The notes under the pieces were generated by a model, which saw only the letters and a program-made list of their open reading frames with translations, did no database searches and was not told where the DNA came from. This document shows, piece after piece, positions 35,041 to 47,304 of a stretch of 64,000 bases of DNA (position 1 is its first letter; each line of letters starts with the position of its first letter). The DNA comes from Lachnospiraceae bacterium G41 (GTDB lineage Bacteria > Bacillota > Clostridia > Lachnospirales > Lachnospiraceae): NCBI GenBank assembly GCA_900100245.1, contig FNEU01000007.1, positions 1-64,000 on the forward strand, written 5' to 3'. Made by a program: the position numbers and the translations under genes.

Positions 35041-36225
35041 TTAAGCCTCTTCCGTTTCGGGCCACTTCGAATAAAGTACTTTCAGTAGAATCGGCGTAAG
35101 CACCGACGAAGTGATAATTAAAAGGATAACCGATGTGAAATAAACGGGATCAAGCAGTCCGACATTCATACCCTTTTGCGATACGATTAGGGCAACTTCG
35201 CCTCTGGTCATCATTCCGACACCGATTTTTAGTGCATGCTTCGTCGGTGTCTTGCAAAGCCTTGCGAATAGTCCGCAGCCGATTATCTTTGAAATAAGAG
35301 CTACCGCCACGAAACAAAGCGAGAAAAGAAGTATTTCTCCGTTAATATTTTTAATATTTGTCTTTAATCCGATACTTGCAAAGAAAATCGGTCCGAACAG
35401 CACGTACGAATTGATATCCATTCTTCGTGCGATGAATTCGGAATCGTGAATATTGCAAAGGATAATTCCCGCAAGGTACGCACCCGTGATATCTGCTATT
35501 CCGAAGTACTTCTCCGCTGAGTACGCCATGATAAGACAGAATGCAAGTCCGGCTATCGTGATTCGACGCGAATGAGGATATCTCTGGTCAATTTTCTTGA
35601 AAATTCTGTATGCGAAAAATCCGCCGACTATCGAAATACATGTGAATAAAACCGTATTGCAGACAACCGTTACGGGCTTTGCCGCAGAATCATAAAATCC
35701 GATAACCACGGTCAAAACAATCATACCGATTACATCATCGATAATTGCCGCATTTAGAATCGTGGTTCCGATTTTTCCTTTCAGATACCCCATCTCACGA
35801 AGCGACTCGACCGTGATACTCACACTCGTCGCAGTCATAATCGTTCCTATAAACAGTGCCCTGAAGAACTCTTCGCTTCCAACCTTGTCAAATCCGTAAA
35901 AGCACATATAAAGCAGTGTTCCGCCCACAAGAGGAACAAACACTCCGGCACATGCGATACCGAATGCCATGGGACCTGTTTTTACGAGGTCTTTTAAATT
36001 TGTTTCAAGTCCTGCTGAGAACATCAAGAGAATTACGCCGATTTCCGCCATCTGCAGGATAAAATCATTGGTCTGGACCCATCCTAAAACACAGGGACCG
36101 ATTAAAAGACCGGCAATTATTTCCCCGACAACCTGCGGTGCCTTGCATTTTCTGGCTATCAGTCCGAAAAGCTTGGCCACGATGATTATTATCGCAAGAT
36201 CCTTAAATATACTGTATGCTTCCAT
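35041..36225 (-). CDS. Cation/proton antiporter (CPA2, Kef-type membrane domain)
   Basis: A 394-residue membrane protein of the monovalent cation:proton antiporter-2 family (PF00999) with about 12 helices. Seen: KLFGLIARKCKAPQVVGEII, GLETNLKDLVKTGPMAFGIA, TSVSITVESLREMGYLKG, the aspartate pair NAAIIDDVIGMIVL at the ion site, and GMMTRGEVALIVSQKGMNVG. The C-terminal TrkA nucleotide-binding domain of full Kef systems is absent, so it is a short form. It has its own terminator and diverges from the ABC transporter operon. Confidence 0.9.
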   Translation of the reverse strand: MEAYSIFKDLAIIIIVAKLFGLIARKCKAPQVVGEIIAGLLIGPCVLGWVQTNDFILQMAEIGVILLMFSAGLETNLKDLVKTGPMAFGIACAGVFVPLVGGTLLYMCFYGFDKVGSEEFFRALFIGTIMTATSVSITVESLREMGYLKGKIGTTILNAAIIDDVIGMIVLTVVIGFYDSAAKPVTVVCNTVLFTCISIVGGFFAYRIFKKIDQRYPHSRRITIAGLAFCLIMAYSAEKYFGIADITGAYLAGIILCNIHDSEFIARRMDINSYVLFGPIFFASIGLKTNIKNINGEILLFSLCFVAVALISKIIGCGLFARLCKTPTKHALKIGVGMMTRGEVALIVSQKGMNVGLLDPVYFTSVILLIITSSVLTPILLKVLYSKWPETEEA

Positions 36226-36379
36226 CTCTTCCTAACAAAGATTTATAAAAACCTTCCAAAATTCGAAACCAAATCTAACGTTTCATATAATGCGCCTTTT
36301 ATTTTGATTATTCAAGTCTTTTATGAAAAACCGTATTTTTTCCCTCTTATATAAATGTAAATTTTTCGCAAATTTGCAA

Positions 36380-36410
36380 TTGACTCGTCCCTTGGGACCG
36401 AGTTTATACT
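36380..36410 (+). promoter_or_regulatory. MerR-type promoter (19-bp spacer with dyad) of the ABC exporter operon
   Basis: TTGACT (36380-36385) and TATACT (36405-36410) are separated by 19 bp instead of 17. The spacer region holds the dyad CTCGTCCC-TT-GGGACCGAG (36384-36402). Over-long spacers with a central dyad are the known mark of promoters untwisted by MerR-family activators. The operon ends with a MerR gene, so autoregulation is inferred. Confidence 0.8.
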
Positions 36411-36459
36411 CTGCTTAACAAAGGATTTTAAGCTCATAAAAGATATGTAAGGAATAAAA

Positions 36460-37377
36460 ATGGCAAATCTTCTTTTACTTATAAAACGAAATAAAATATG
36501 GGTTGCTCTTGGAATACTTATGACGATTTTATCAAATCTGTCACAAATGACCTTTGTATATTTAATCGGAAAACTGGTCAACCATATTGAGAGCCGTTCA
36601 TCGATTACGCTTTCTTTTATCCTTCTTATTGCTCTCCTTATGGCCTCAAACGCTTTAACGCTTCTTCTAAAACAGTACATCGGAAGGCTTTCAACCGAAA
36701 AAATGGCTCACTCTCTTCGTATGGGCTATGCCAAAAGGCTGATTAAAAAAACCGTAAAAGAAAAGACGAGTGCTTCCTTGGCTATGTCCGTTGCACAGAA
36801 CGAACTAGCCCAGGCAAACAATTATCTTTCAAATACTCTTTTTGACATTGCGGGAATGCTTATTATGGCAGTGCTTGTAACTGTTTATCTTCTTTTACAA
36901 AATGTACTTTTAACCCTTGTCATTATAGTTCCGACGCTTCTTATACTAGTTTACGTCAGCTTTTCAAGCAGGCGTCTTTCAACCATCGTTTCGCTCGCGC
37001 AAAACGAAAAAAACAAAATGAATAAAGTCGCATATTCTCTCATTCACGCCTTCCCTTCAGTAAAAATCTTTTCCGGCGAAAAACTTTGCCTTAATGCATA
37101 TAACGAAAGTTTCGATGTATGGGAAAAACAGTGGAAAAAAATGGGCCGCCTTTCTGCTTTATACAATACTCTCTCAGGTGTGTTATCGAGAATTCCTCTT
37201 CTTCTTTTGTTATTAATCGGAGGTTTTATGGTTATTCGAGGCGACATTTTGATGGGTACACTCATTGTCTTTGTAATAATGCAGGGTAGCCTTTCGGAAT
37301 CGATCATGAACCTGCCAAACTGGATTGCCAATTTTAAGGTATTTACGACCAACCTTTCACGTATAGATATTGAATAA
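36460..37377 (+). CDS. ABC exporter transmembrane subunit (first)
   Basis: A 305-residue protein holding only an exporter-type membrane domain (PF00664-like). Seen: about six helices (IWVALGILMTILSNLSQMTF, ITLSFILLIALLMASNALTL, LVTVYLLLQNVLLTLVIIVP), the cytoplasmic coupling stretch RLSTEKMAHSLRMGYAKRLI, and a final amphipathic part. In most exporters this domain is fused to an ATPase; here it ends without one. AAGGAATA precedes the ATG. The next gene, 12 nt on, supplies the ATPase. Confidence 0.88.
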   Translation: MANLLLLIKRNKIWVALGILMTILSNLSQMTFVYLIGKLVNHIESRSSITLSFILLIALLMASNALTLLLKQYIGRLSTEKMAHSLRMGYAKRLIKKTVKEKTSASLAMSVAQNELAQANNYLSNTLFDIAGMLIMAVLVTVYLLLQNVLLTLVIIVPTLLILVYVSFSSRRLSTIVSLAQNEKNKMNKVAYSLIHAFPSVKIFSGEKLCLNAYNESFDVWEKQWKKMGRLSALYNTLSGVLSRIPLLLLLLIGGFMVIRGDILMGTLIVFVIMQGSLSESIMNLPNWIANFKVFTTNLSRIDIE

Positions 37378-37389
37378 ACGGAGAAAAAT

Positions 37390-38025
37390 ATGATTGAACT
37401 TAAAAATGTATCATTTAATTACGAAAATGCATCCATATTTGAAAACCTTTCCCTTTTTGTCGCCGAAGGCGAAAAAATCGGTATTGTCGGCGAAAGCGGA
37501 TGCGGTAAAAGCACGCTTCTTAAACTGATGGCAGGACTTTACGTTCCTTCTTCGGGCGAAATAATAGTCGATGGCGTACGTGCTCCGGAGGAGATCATAA
37601 AAAAGGTTTCCGTGGTAATGCAGTCTCCCATGCTCCTGCCGCTTTCAATTCTCGAAAATATCACTATGGGCCACGAATATGAGGATTCTAAAATAGAAAA
37701 AATCATCGAATCGGCCAATCTTAAAAAATGGATTGATTCTTTGCCCGAAGGGCTTGATACCTATATCGGAGACAGCGCGGACGAACTTTCCGGCGGACAG
37801 GCCCAGCGTATAGCCATCGCGAGAGCTATGTTTAAGGATTCTAAAATCCTCTTACTCGACGAACCGACCTCCGCTCTTGACGGCGAAAACGCAGCATCGG
37901 TTCTTGAAGCCATCAATCACTTTACCGAAGGCAAAACCGTGATTCACGTGACTCACAGAAAAAAACACCTTGAGGGATACGACCGTATTTTCCTTATGGA
38001 AAACGGAAAACTGTCAGAAATTTAG
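37390..38025 (+). CDS. ABC transporter ATP-binding subunit
   Basis: A 211-residue stand-alone ATPase with a complete motif set: Walker A GESGCGKST, Q-loop VVMQSPMLLPLSILENITMG, signature LSGGQAQRIAIARAM, Walker B ILLLDEPTSAL, and the H-loop VIHVTHRKKH. The sequence is of the exporter (MsbA/LmrA-like) type. It lies between two separate membrane-domain genes, and two copies would be needed per transporter, so it probably serves as a homodimer under a heterodimer of membrane subunits. Confidence 0.92.
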   Translation: MIELKNVSFNYENASIFENLSLFVAEGEKIGIVGESGCGKSTLLKLMAGLYVPSSGEIIVDGVRAPEEIIKKVSVVMQSPMLLPLSILENITMGHEYEDSKIEKIIESANLKKWIDSLPEGLDTYIGDSADELSGGQAQRIAIARAMFKDSKILLLDEPTSALDGENAASVLEAINHFTEGKTVIHVTHRKKHLEGYDRIFLMENGKLSEI

Positions 38026-38043
38026 AAATATAGGAATAAAACC

Positions 38044-39015
38044 ATGAACAAAAAAGTATGGAAAATTTTAAAAGACATCGGAATGCTTAAATTCTTTATT
38101 CTCATTCTTTTACTGCGCCTTCCTTTCGATTTTCTAAACGGTGTCATTTCTGCCAATATGCTCGAATCTTTTATACGTTTAGCCGAAAAAGGACAAAGCG
38201 AAAATCTTTTAAAGACCTTTGGCACTTTCCTTCTTTTTACAGTTCTTTTATTTGGATATAATGTCACAATCTGGGCCGCAATCTCCGTAAAAGCGGACAT
38301 GCTTTTGCAAAAAAGGCTTAGAAACAGGCTTCTTAATCACATTTTATCCCGTAACGGCGAGGAAATGGCGGCATACTCCGCCGGCGATTTAATCACGAGA
38401 TTAAACAATGACGTCGACCGCGTAAATGACTATCTTACAACTCCCGTTAACCTTATGCATACCGCGATTGCGACCTTTAATATTGTTTTTTCATCCGTAA
38501 TTCTCCTTATTTTAAACCCTTCGCTTTACATTCTGACCATCCTTGTGACCGTTCCTTTCTTTATACTAAGCAGCATCATAATCATAAGAAAGATTCCCTA
38601 TTACAGGAAAAAATCCCAGGAATCGTATGCAAATTATACCAACTGGATTGAGCCTGTCATAAATGCCAATGATTCGATAAATGTTTTCGACGGCGAAGAA
38701 ATAGTTCTTAAAAATGTCGAGGAAGCAAGCAAAGAGATACTTCGCCAAAATGTGAAAGCCCATACTCTCACGGCCTGGTCTTCATTTTTCAATATTATTT
38801 CCGGTAATCTCGGTTACGTGTTGCTACTGCTTTGTGGAAATAGTATGATGGGTGTAGGTGTAAAAGATTATGCCCAACTTCTAAAAATCACCCAGTACCG
38901 TGCGGAAATGATGAAAGGCAGCTTCATCGTAAATGCAGGATTAAACGGAATGAAAACAAATCTTGCGGGCGCCGCACGTATTGAAGAAATGTTGGATTCT
39001 GACGGAGAAAAATAA
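38044..39015 (+). CDS. ABC exporter transmembrane subunit (second)
   Basis: A 323-residue exporter-type membrane domain without ATPase. Seen: about six helices (FFILILLLRLPFDFLNGVIS, LLFTVLLFGYNVTIWAAISV, IILLNPSL-type segments), KADMLLQKRLRNRLLNHILS with DLITRLNNDVDRVNDYLTTP, the classic exporter loop, and a cytoplasmic end at LDSDGEK. The loop is better kept than in the first subunit. Its stop is directly followed by the GTG of the MerR gene. Confidence 0.88.
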   Translation: MNKKVWKILKDIGMLKFFILILLLRLPFDFLNGVISANMLESFIRLAEKGQSENLLKTFGTFLLFTVLLFGYNVTIWAAISVKADMLLQKRLRNRLLNHILSRNGEEMAAYSAGDLITRLNNDVDRVNDYLTTPVNLMHTAIATFNIVFSSVILLILNPSLYILTILVTVPFFILSSIIIIRKIPYYRKKSQESYANYTNWIEPVINANDSINVFDGEEIVLKNVEEASKEILRQNVKAHTLTAWSSFFNIISGNLGYVLLLLCGNSMMGVGVKDYAQLLKITQYRAEMMKGSFIVNAGLNGMKTNLAGAARIEEMLDSDGEK

Positions 39016-39495
39016 GTGGACAACAAAGAAGAAAAACTTTTAAGAATAGGTGAACTTGCAAAACTGTCGGGTATTTCCGTCAAAGCACTTCACGTATATG
39101 AGAAAAAAAACATCATAAAACCGGTGTATGTAGACGAAAACACCGGCTATCGCTACTATTCGCCCGATCAGTTTCGACTGGTGGAATCCCTCCTCGAATT
39201 GCAGGACATGGGCTTTTCTCTGGATGAAATTTCAAAGATTTTATCGGGAAAATGCTCCAGAGAAGAAGTTTCGGACATGTTTGACGATAAAAAGATCCTG
39301 CTTCAGGAAAGAATCTGGAAACTCGAAGCCAAAATCAAGGAATTGTCCGTAATAAAGGACAGATTAAATGAAGGACACGAGGGCAAACGCATAAAAGAAA
39401 TGAGCGATGAAGAAAGAGCCGCATTCCTCGCAAAACTCGTTGTCATTAATGAAGAAGGAATAAGACAATTCCTAAGTGAAGTTTTATGGCTTTAA
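39016..39495 (+). CDS. MerR-family transcriptional regulator
   Basis: A 159-residue regulator. Seen: the winged-helix start LRIGELAKLSGISVKALHVY, ENTGYRYYSPDQF, LQDMGFSLDEISKILSG, then a coiled-coil dimerisation helix (KKILLQERIWKLEAKIKELS) and a short C-terminal part rather than a large ligand domain. The GTG start abuts the stop of the transporter gene, implying coupled translation. It should control the operon through the 19-bp-spacer promoter at 36380. The effector is unknown, probably a drug or peptide exported by the system. Confidence 0.93.
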   Translation: MDNKEEKLLRIGELAKLSGISVKALHVYEKKNIIKPVYVDENTGYRYYSPDQFRLVESLLELQDMGFSLDEISKILSGKCSREEVSDMFDDKKILLQERIWKLEAKIKELSVIKDRLNEGHEGKRIKEMSDEERAAFLAKLVVINEEGIRQFLSEVLWL

Positions 39496-39615
39496 TTTCA
39501 TAAAAAAATGACAAATTTCAGTTTTGGGGTTAAAAATCTATAGTTTGTCTGTATAAAAAATAGAATTTGACAGTATAAAAATCATAAAAAACAGATTACA
39601 ATACAATATGACAAA

Positions 39616-39644
39616 GGTAGGACACTTGAGTGTCAAAAACTACC
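39616..39644 (+). repeat. Nested inverted repeat upstream of the 52-residue ORF
   Basis: GGTAG (39616-39620) and CTACC (39640-39644) enclose GACACT-TG-AGTGTC (39621-39634) and an A5 bulge. It could be an operator or the start of a short structured RNA. The flanks 39496-39615 and 39645-39686 are AT-rich, with no second gene. Confidence 0.5.
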
Positions 39645-39686
39645 GTCGAAATATTGTTTCAGTAATTTGTTTTTTATTTTTGAATT

Positions 39687-39845
39687 ATGTCAGCAGCAAC
39701 ATTTGTTAACTTCATAATGGAGAACGGAATTTCAATCATCGGAATAATTCTGATCTTAATGTTTGCTGTTTTCTCATTCATCCTGAATGTTGTTTTCCCG
39801 GCAATAAACGCAAATTCAAAGAAAAAAACAAAACACCAACATTGA
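39687..39845 (+). CDS. Small single-helix membrane protein (52 residues), hypothetical
   Basis: ATG to TGA encodes 52 residues: a short start (MSAATFVNFIMENG), one strong helix (ISIIGIILILMFAVFSFILN) and a basic tail (NSKKKTKHQH), the positive-inside layout of a bitopic membrane peptide. It is followed 43 nt later by a very strong plus-strand terminator, which would be hard to explain if nothing were transcribed here. Against it: no clear Shine-Dalgarno upstream of the ATG or of the internal ATG at codon 11. It could alternatively be a toxin-like peptide or part of a small RNA. Confidence 0.5.
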   Translation: MSAATFVNFIMENGISIIGIILILMFAVFSFILNVVFPAINANSKKKTKHQH

Positions 39846-39887
39846 TATTAAATTTTATTTAATATAACATATCCCTCTTCCATAATA

Positions 39888-39932
39888 AGAAATGCTCACT
39901 GGACATAAGTCCGGTGAGCATTTCTCCTTTTA
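39888..39932 (+). terminator. Strong intrinsic terminator
   Basis: AGAAATGCTCAC (39888-39899) pairs with GTGAGCATTTCT (39914-39925), with GGAC-ATAA-GTCC closing the top, then CCTTTTATAC. It ends plus-strand transcription from the small ORF or MerR operon before the convergent gyrA. Confidence 0.88.
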
Positions 39933-39939
39933 TACATAA

Positions 39940-39963
39940 AAAAACTCCCGCAATTTGCGGGAG
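39940..39963 (-). terminator. Intrinsic terminator of the gyrB-gyrA unit
   Basis: On the minus strand CTCCCGC-AAATT-GCGGGAG is followed by TTTTTTTA, 26 nt past the gyrA stop. Confidence 0.9.
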
Positions 39964-39988
39964 CATTCATTGATTTTAGAATTTGATT

Positions 39989-42547
39989 TTATTCTTCCTC
40001 TTCTTCCTCAACCGGGAAAATGAGGTTTTCGTCTTCGATTTCCTCTGCCTCGGGAATATCCTCAAGTGCATCGTCAATCTCGTCGTATTCGACATTACCG
40101 TCACTTATCTTTTCGCGGACTTTTGCAATCTTCGCAACCTTAACGCCCTTTTCGAGATTGATAAGTTTTACACCGGATGTATGTCTTCCGATAATCGATA
40201 CATCATTCATCGGAATCTGGATAATGATGCCGGCTGATGTAATCATCATGATTTCATGATCGTCGTTAACTGCTTTGACACCTACCACATCACCGGTCTT
40301 TTCGGTAATCTTGTAGCATCTTACGCCCTTACCGCCACGTTTCTGGACATTGAACTCTTCGAGTTTGGTTCTCTTGCCCATACCGTATTCGGAAGCAATA
40401 AGAAGTGTTTCGCCCTGGTGATCAAGCTGCATTCCGATGATTTCATCACCGTCCGCAAGGTTCATGCCTCTTACGCCCATTGCGGATCTGCCCATGCATC
40501 TTACATCGGTTTCCTTAAAGCATATACACATACCCTGCTTTGTTACAAGGTAGATAAGTGTATCTTTGTCCGTTGACTTAACTTCTATAAGTTCATCATC
40601 ATCTCTTAAGCTTACCGCAATAAGTCCGTTCTTTCTGATGTTGGAGAAGTCCGTAATATGGCACTTCTTAACGGTACCCTTCTTGGTAACCATGAAGAGA
40701 TTTCTGGATTCGTCGTATTCCTTGATGGGAATGATGGCCGAAATCTTCTCTCCGGGATTAAGCTGTAAGAGGTTAACTATTGCTACTCCTCTTGAAGTTC
40801 TTCCGGATTCGGGAATTTCGTAGGTCTTAAGTCTGTATACACGGCCCATATTCGTAAAGAACATGATGTAATGATGAGTCGTTGTCATCAAAAGATCTTC
40901 GATATAGTCATCTTCTATCGTATTCATTCCCTTGATACCGCGTCCGCCTCTGTGCTGCGACTTGAAGTTGTCGACTGTCATTCTCTTTATGTATCCGAGT
41001 GAAGTCATAGCAACTACGGTATTTTCGTTAGGAATTAAATCTTCGTTGGTGATATCGTAAATATCATATCCGATCTTGGTACGTCTGTCGTCGCCGTATT
41101 TTTCCGCGATAAGAAGGATTTCGTCCTTAATTACGCCAAGCAATACCTTTTCATCTGCGAGAATACTCTTTAAGTAAGCGATTCTTTCAAGTAATTCCTT
41201 GTGCTCGTTCTCAAGCTTTTCTCTTTCCAAACCGGTAAGAGTCTTAAGTCTCATATCAACGATAGCCTGGGACTGTGCATCCGAAAGTTCGAATCTGTCG
41301 ATTAATCTCTGCTTTGCTTCGGGTGTGTTGGCACTGGATCTGATGATATTTATAACTTCATCGATATTATCAAGGGCAATTAAAAGACCCTGTAAAATGT
41401 GATCTCTTTCTTCTGCCTTATTAAGATCGAATTTTGTTCTTCTTGTAACAACATCTTTCTGATGATCGAGATAATACTCAAGCATCTGTAAGATATTAAG
41501 AACCTTGGGCTCGTTGTTAACGAGTGCAAGCATGATTACACCGAAAGTATCCTGAAGCTGTGTATGTTTGAAAAGATTGTTAAGCATGATGTTGGGGTTA
41601 ACATCTTTTCTAAGTTCAATTACAACTCTCATACCTTCACGGTTTGTCTCATCGCGAAGATCCGTGATACCGTCGAGTTTTTTATCTTTTACGAGTTCGG
41701 CTATCTTTTCGATCAGTCTTGCCTTGTTAACCATGTAAGGAAGCTCGGTAACAATAATTCTGTTCTTTCCGTTAGGAAGAGCTTCGATATCCGTTACGGC
41801 GCGAACTCTTATTTTGCCACGGCCTGTTCTGTATGCTTCCTCGATTCCTCTGGTTCCTAAAATCATGGCACCTGTAGGGAAGTCCGGTCCTTTTATGATG
41901 TCCATAATCTCATCTATTTCGGTTGCTCTGTCTTCTTCAACCTGATTGTCGATGATTTTTACAACCGCATTGATGGTCTCGCGAAGGTTGTGAGGCGGAA
42001 TATTGGTAGCCATACCAACCGCGATACCTGTTGTACCGTTTACCAAAAGGTTCGGATATCTGGAAGGAAGAACTGTGGGTTCTTTTTCGGTTTCGTCGAA
42101 GTTGGGAACAAAATCAACGGTATCTTTATAGATATCTGCAAGAAGTTCCATTGAAATCTTGGAAAGTCTTGCTTCCGTATAACGCATTGCAGCAGCGCCG
42201 TCGCCGTCGACCGAACCGAAGTTTCCGTGTCCGTCTACCAGAGGTGCTCTCATCGACCAGTCCTGAGCCATGTTTACCAAAGCTCCGTAAATGGATGAAT
42301 CGCCGTGAGGATGGTATTTACCCATTGTATCACCGACGATACGCGCCGACTTACGATGAGGCTTGTCAGGTCCGTTATTAAGTTCAACCATTGAGTATAA
42401 AACTCTACGCTGAACAGGTTTGAGACCGTCTCTGACATCGGGAAGCGCGCGCGCAGCGATTACGCTCATCGCATAATCGATATAGCAGTCTTCCATCGTT
42501 TTTTTGAGGTCAACTTCTTCAATTTTGTCAAAAATATTATCTTCCAT
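39989..42547 (-). CDS. gyrA: DNA gyrase subunit A
   Basis: An 852-residue type II topoisomerase subunit that cuts and rejoins DNA. Seen: [20 protein letters not shown], the quinolone-resistance region [16 protein letters not shown], the catalytic tyrosine in AMRYTEARL, six beta-propeller blades at the C-terminus, and the GyrA box as QKRGGKG, which marks it as gyrase rather than topoisomerase IV. The GDSS residues at the quinolone site are the common sensitive-type pattern. An acidic tail ends the protein. GGAGG precedes the ATG. Confidence 0.97.
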   Translation of the reverse strand: MEDNIFDKIEEVDLKKTMEDCYIDYAMSVIAARALPDVRDGLKPVQRRVLYSMVELNNGPDKPHRKSARIVGDTMGKYHPHGDSSIYGALVNMAQDWSMRAPLVDGHGNFGSVDGDGAAAMRYTEARLSKISMELLADIYKDTVDFVPNFDETEKEPTVLPSRYPNLLVNGTTGIAVGMATNIPPHNLRETINAVVKIIDNQVEEDRATEIDEIMDIIKGPDFPTGAMILGTRGIEEAYRTGRGKIRVRAVTDIEALPNGKNRIIVTELPYMVNKARLIEKIAELVKDKKLDGITDLRDETNREGMRVVIELRKDVNPNIMLNNLFKHTQLQDTFGVIMLALVNNEPKVLNILQMLEYYLDHQKDVVTRRTKFDLNKAEERDHILQGLLIALDNIDEVINIIRSSANTPEAKQRLIDRFELSDAQSQAIVDMRLKTLTGLEREKLENEHKELLERIAYLKSILADEKVLLGVIKDEILLIAEKYGDDRRTKIGYDIYDITNEDLIPNENTVVAMTSLGYIKRMTVDNFKSQHRGGRGIKGMNTIEDDYIEDLLMTTTHHYIMFFTNMGRVYRLKTYEIPESGRTSRGVAIVNLLQLNPGEKISAIIPIKEYDESRNLFMVTKKGTVKKCHITDFSNIRKNGLIAVSLRDDDELIEVKSTDKDTLIYLVTKQGMCICFKETDVRCMGRSAMGVRGMNLADGDEIIGMQLDHQGETLLIASEYGMGKRTKLEEFNVQKRGGKGVRCYKITEKTGDVVGVKAVNDDHEIMMITSAGIIIQIPMNDVSIIGRHTSGVKLINLEKGVKVAKIAKVREKISDGNVEYDEIDDALEDIPEAEEIEDENLIFPVEEEEEE

Positions 42548-42573
42548 TTTGCCTCCGTGTTATTCACACTTCT

Positions 42574-42753
42574 TTATGAAAATTGTTTTGATATCGAAAT
42601 TAACATCTGAATGCCGCAGCAGGAAATAATAGCATATAGTAAAACAATGATGCCGAATATTATTATCATTTTTTTGTTTTTATCTATTATTCCCAATATA
42701 AGAAACCAAAGTAGAAAAAGAAAGATAAAAACACCTGGAATCATTATCTCCAT
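42574..42753 (-). CDS. Small two-helix membrane protein (59 residues) between gyrB and gyrA
   Basis: Reverse-strand translation from the ATG at 42753 runs 59 codons to TAA. Seen: a first helix (MIPGVFIFLFLLWFLILGII), a charged turn DKNKK, a second helix (MIIIFGIIVLLYAIISCCGI) and a short polar end SISKQFS. GGAGA lies 7 nt before the ATG, a good ribosome site on the right strand. It starts 21 nt after the gyrB stop and ends 27 nt before gyrA, so it should be translated from the gyrase mRNA. I do not recognise a family. Confidence 0.65.
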   Translation of the reverse strand: MEIMIPGVFIFLFLLWFLILGIIDKNKKMIIIFGIIVLLYAIISCCGIQMLISISKQFS

Positions 42754-42773
42754 ATTAATTCTCCGGTTTTTAC

Positions 42774-45816
<3,043 letters not shown>

Positions 45817-45858
45817 TTTTCACCAATTATTTTTATTTTTTATCATAAAAGATATTAA

Positions 45859-46068
45859 TTAAATTTTTTTTACGACAATTTCCTTGCCATTATATTTAAC
45901 AATATCGTCTTTATAAATTTTTTTACCTCTCTGATATTCAACTTTGCCGTTTACAAAAACTTTTCCGTCCTGAATTTCAAATTTTGCATCGGCTCCGTTT
46001 TCAACCATATTTGCAGCTTTTAAAAGCTGGCCTAATTTTATAAAATCGTCTTTTAAATAAAATTCCAT
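45859..46068 (-). CDS. yaaA: S4-domain RNA-binding protein YaaA
   Basis: A 69-residue protein made of one S4-like fold: EFYLKDDFIKLGQLLKAANM, VENGADAKFEIQDGKVFVNG, KIYKDDIVKYNGKEIVVKKI. Stand-alone S4 proteins of this type sit between dnaN and recF in most Firmicutes; the Bacillus protein has been linked to ribosome assembly. It starts 4 nt after the dnaN stop. Confidence 0.9.
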   Translation of the reverse strand: MEFYLKDDFIKLGQLLKAANMVENGADAKFEIQDGKVFVNGKVEYQRGKKIYKDDIVKYNGKEIVVKKI

Positions 46069-46072
46069 AATA

Positions 46073-47182
46073 TTATCCCAATATAGGAAGAATTACATAG
46101 TTATATGTATCTTCTTTTCTGATAAAGCAAGGGAATTTCTTTCCAAGCAAATAAATAGTTACTGTTTCATCATCAATTGCTTTTAATGCATCTATAAATA
46201 ACTTAGGATTAAAGTTAATTTCAATATCATCGCCTTCTTTGGCAATTTCAATATTTTCATTTAAAGCACCTGTCTGAGAAATAACGTTTATATTTAAATT
46301 ATCATTTGTTATTACAAATTTAACGCTCTTTTTATCTCCGTCATTTGCAAATAATGTAGATCTGTCCAGACATTCATAAATACTTCTCTTATTGATATCA
46401 ACTTTTGTAATATAATCTTTATATTTTAAATTTGATGAATCAAAGAAATTACCTTCAATTAATCTCATTACAATAATGTTCTGATCAAATTCGAATACAA
46501 CATTATCTTTCATAAAATACATATCAATATTCTGCTCTGTATCATCAGACATTATTTTAATAAGTTCATTAAGACTGGATCCTTTTATGATAAGTCTTTC
46601 ATCAATTTCATTATTGTTGATTTCAATCTGTCTTATTGCTACTCTGCTCTGTTCAACAGCTTCAACTCTTAAAATTCCGTTTTTAATAATAAATAATTCA
46701 CCTTCAAGAATTTTATTAATTGAATTTAAAGAAGTACAAAAGATAGTTCTTCTTATAATATCTTTTAAAGCATACTGGCTTATTTCCAGTCTCTTATTTC
46801 TGTCAATTTCAGGAATGTCATTAAATAAATAACCTTCTTTTCCCGGAATAGTTGCTTTAATATTGTTATTTTCTATTAAAACATTAATTGAATCATCATC
46901 TTCTCTTTCATTGTAAAAGATATTAATTTTACCGTCAGGATATTTAACTATAAGATTTTTAAGCTGATCGGCATTAACACCAACCATACCTTCTTCGGAT
47001 ATTTCACCTTCAACAATACTTTGAATTGCCATATCTTCATTATTGGCAAGAAGTCTTATATAACCTTTTGTAGCATCAATTAATATACATCCGCTTGTAT
47101 TTAAATTAGGTTTTTTAGATGTAGCTTTATTAACGATATTGATTGAATTTATAAATTTAACCTTATCGATGGTGATACGCAT
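46073..47182 (-). CDS. dnaN: DNA polymerase III beta subunit (sliding clamp)
   Basis: A 369-residue clamp that encircles DNA and tethers the replicative polymerase. The three-domain pattern is visible: MRITIDKVKFINSINIVNKA with TSKKPNLNTSGCILIDATKG, the second domain DIIRRTIFCTSLNSINKILE with GELFIIKNGILRVEAVEQSR, and the last ending IRKEDTYNYVILPILG in place of the usual LPVR-like end. GGAG precedes the ATG. The gene is AT-richer than those further from the origin. Confidence 0.96.
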   Translation of the reverse strand: MRITIDKVKFINSINIVNKATSKKPNLNTSGCILIDATKGYIRLLANNEDMAIQSIVEGEISEEGMVGVNADQLKNLIVKYPDGKINIFYNEREDDDSINVLIENNNIKATIPGKEGYLFNDIPEIDRNKRLEISQYALKDIIRRTIFCTSLNSINKILEGELFIIKNGILRVEAVEQSRVAIRQIEINNNEIDERLIIKGSSLNELIKIMSDDTEQNIDMYFMKDNVVFEFDQNIIVMRLIEGNFFDSSNLKYKDYITKVDINKRSIYECLDRSTLFANDGDKKSVKFVITNDNLNINVISQTGALNENIEIAKEGDDIEINFNPKLFIDALKAIDDETVTIYLLGKKFPCFIRKEDTYNYVILPILG

Positions 47183-47304
47183 TTTTTGGTCTCCTTAACT
47201 AATTATTTAATATATTTTAATAAAAATATTAATAGGCAGTGTTGATATGTTGATAACTAATTAATTATAGCATAAAAAGGCTATTTTTTAAATGAAAAAT
47301 ATGT
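47183..47304. promoter_or_regulatory. dnaA-dnaN intergenic region with two DnaA boxes
   Basis: TGTTGATAT (47240-47248) and TGTTGATAA (47248-47256) overlap by one base; both are the TTATCAACA-type DnaA box on the reverse strand. A second box cluster behind dnaA is known in bipartite origins of Bacillus and Clostridia. It may also autoregulate dnaN. Confidence 0.65.
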
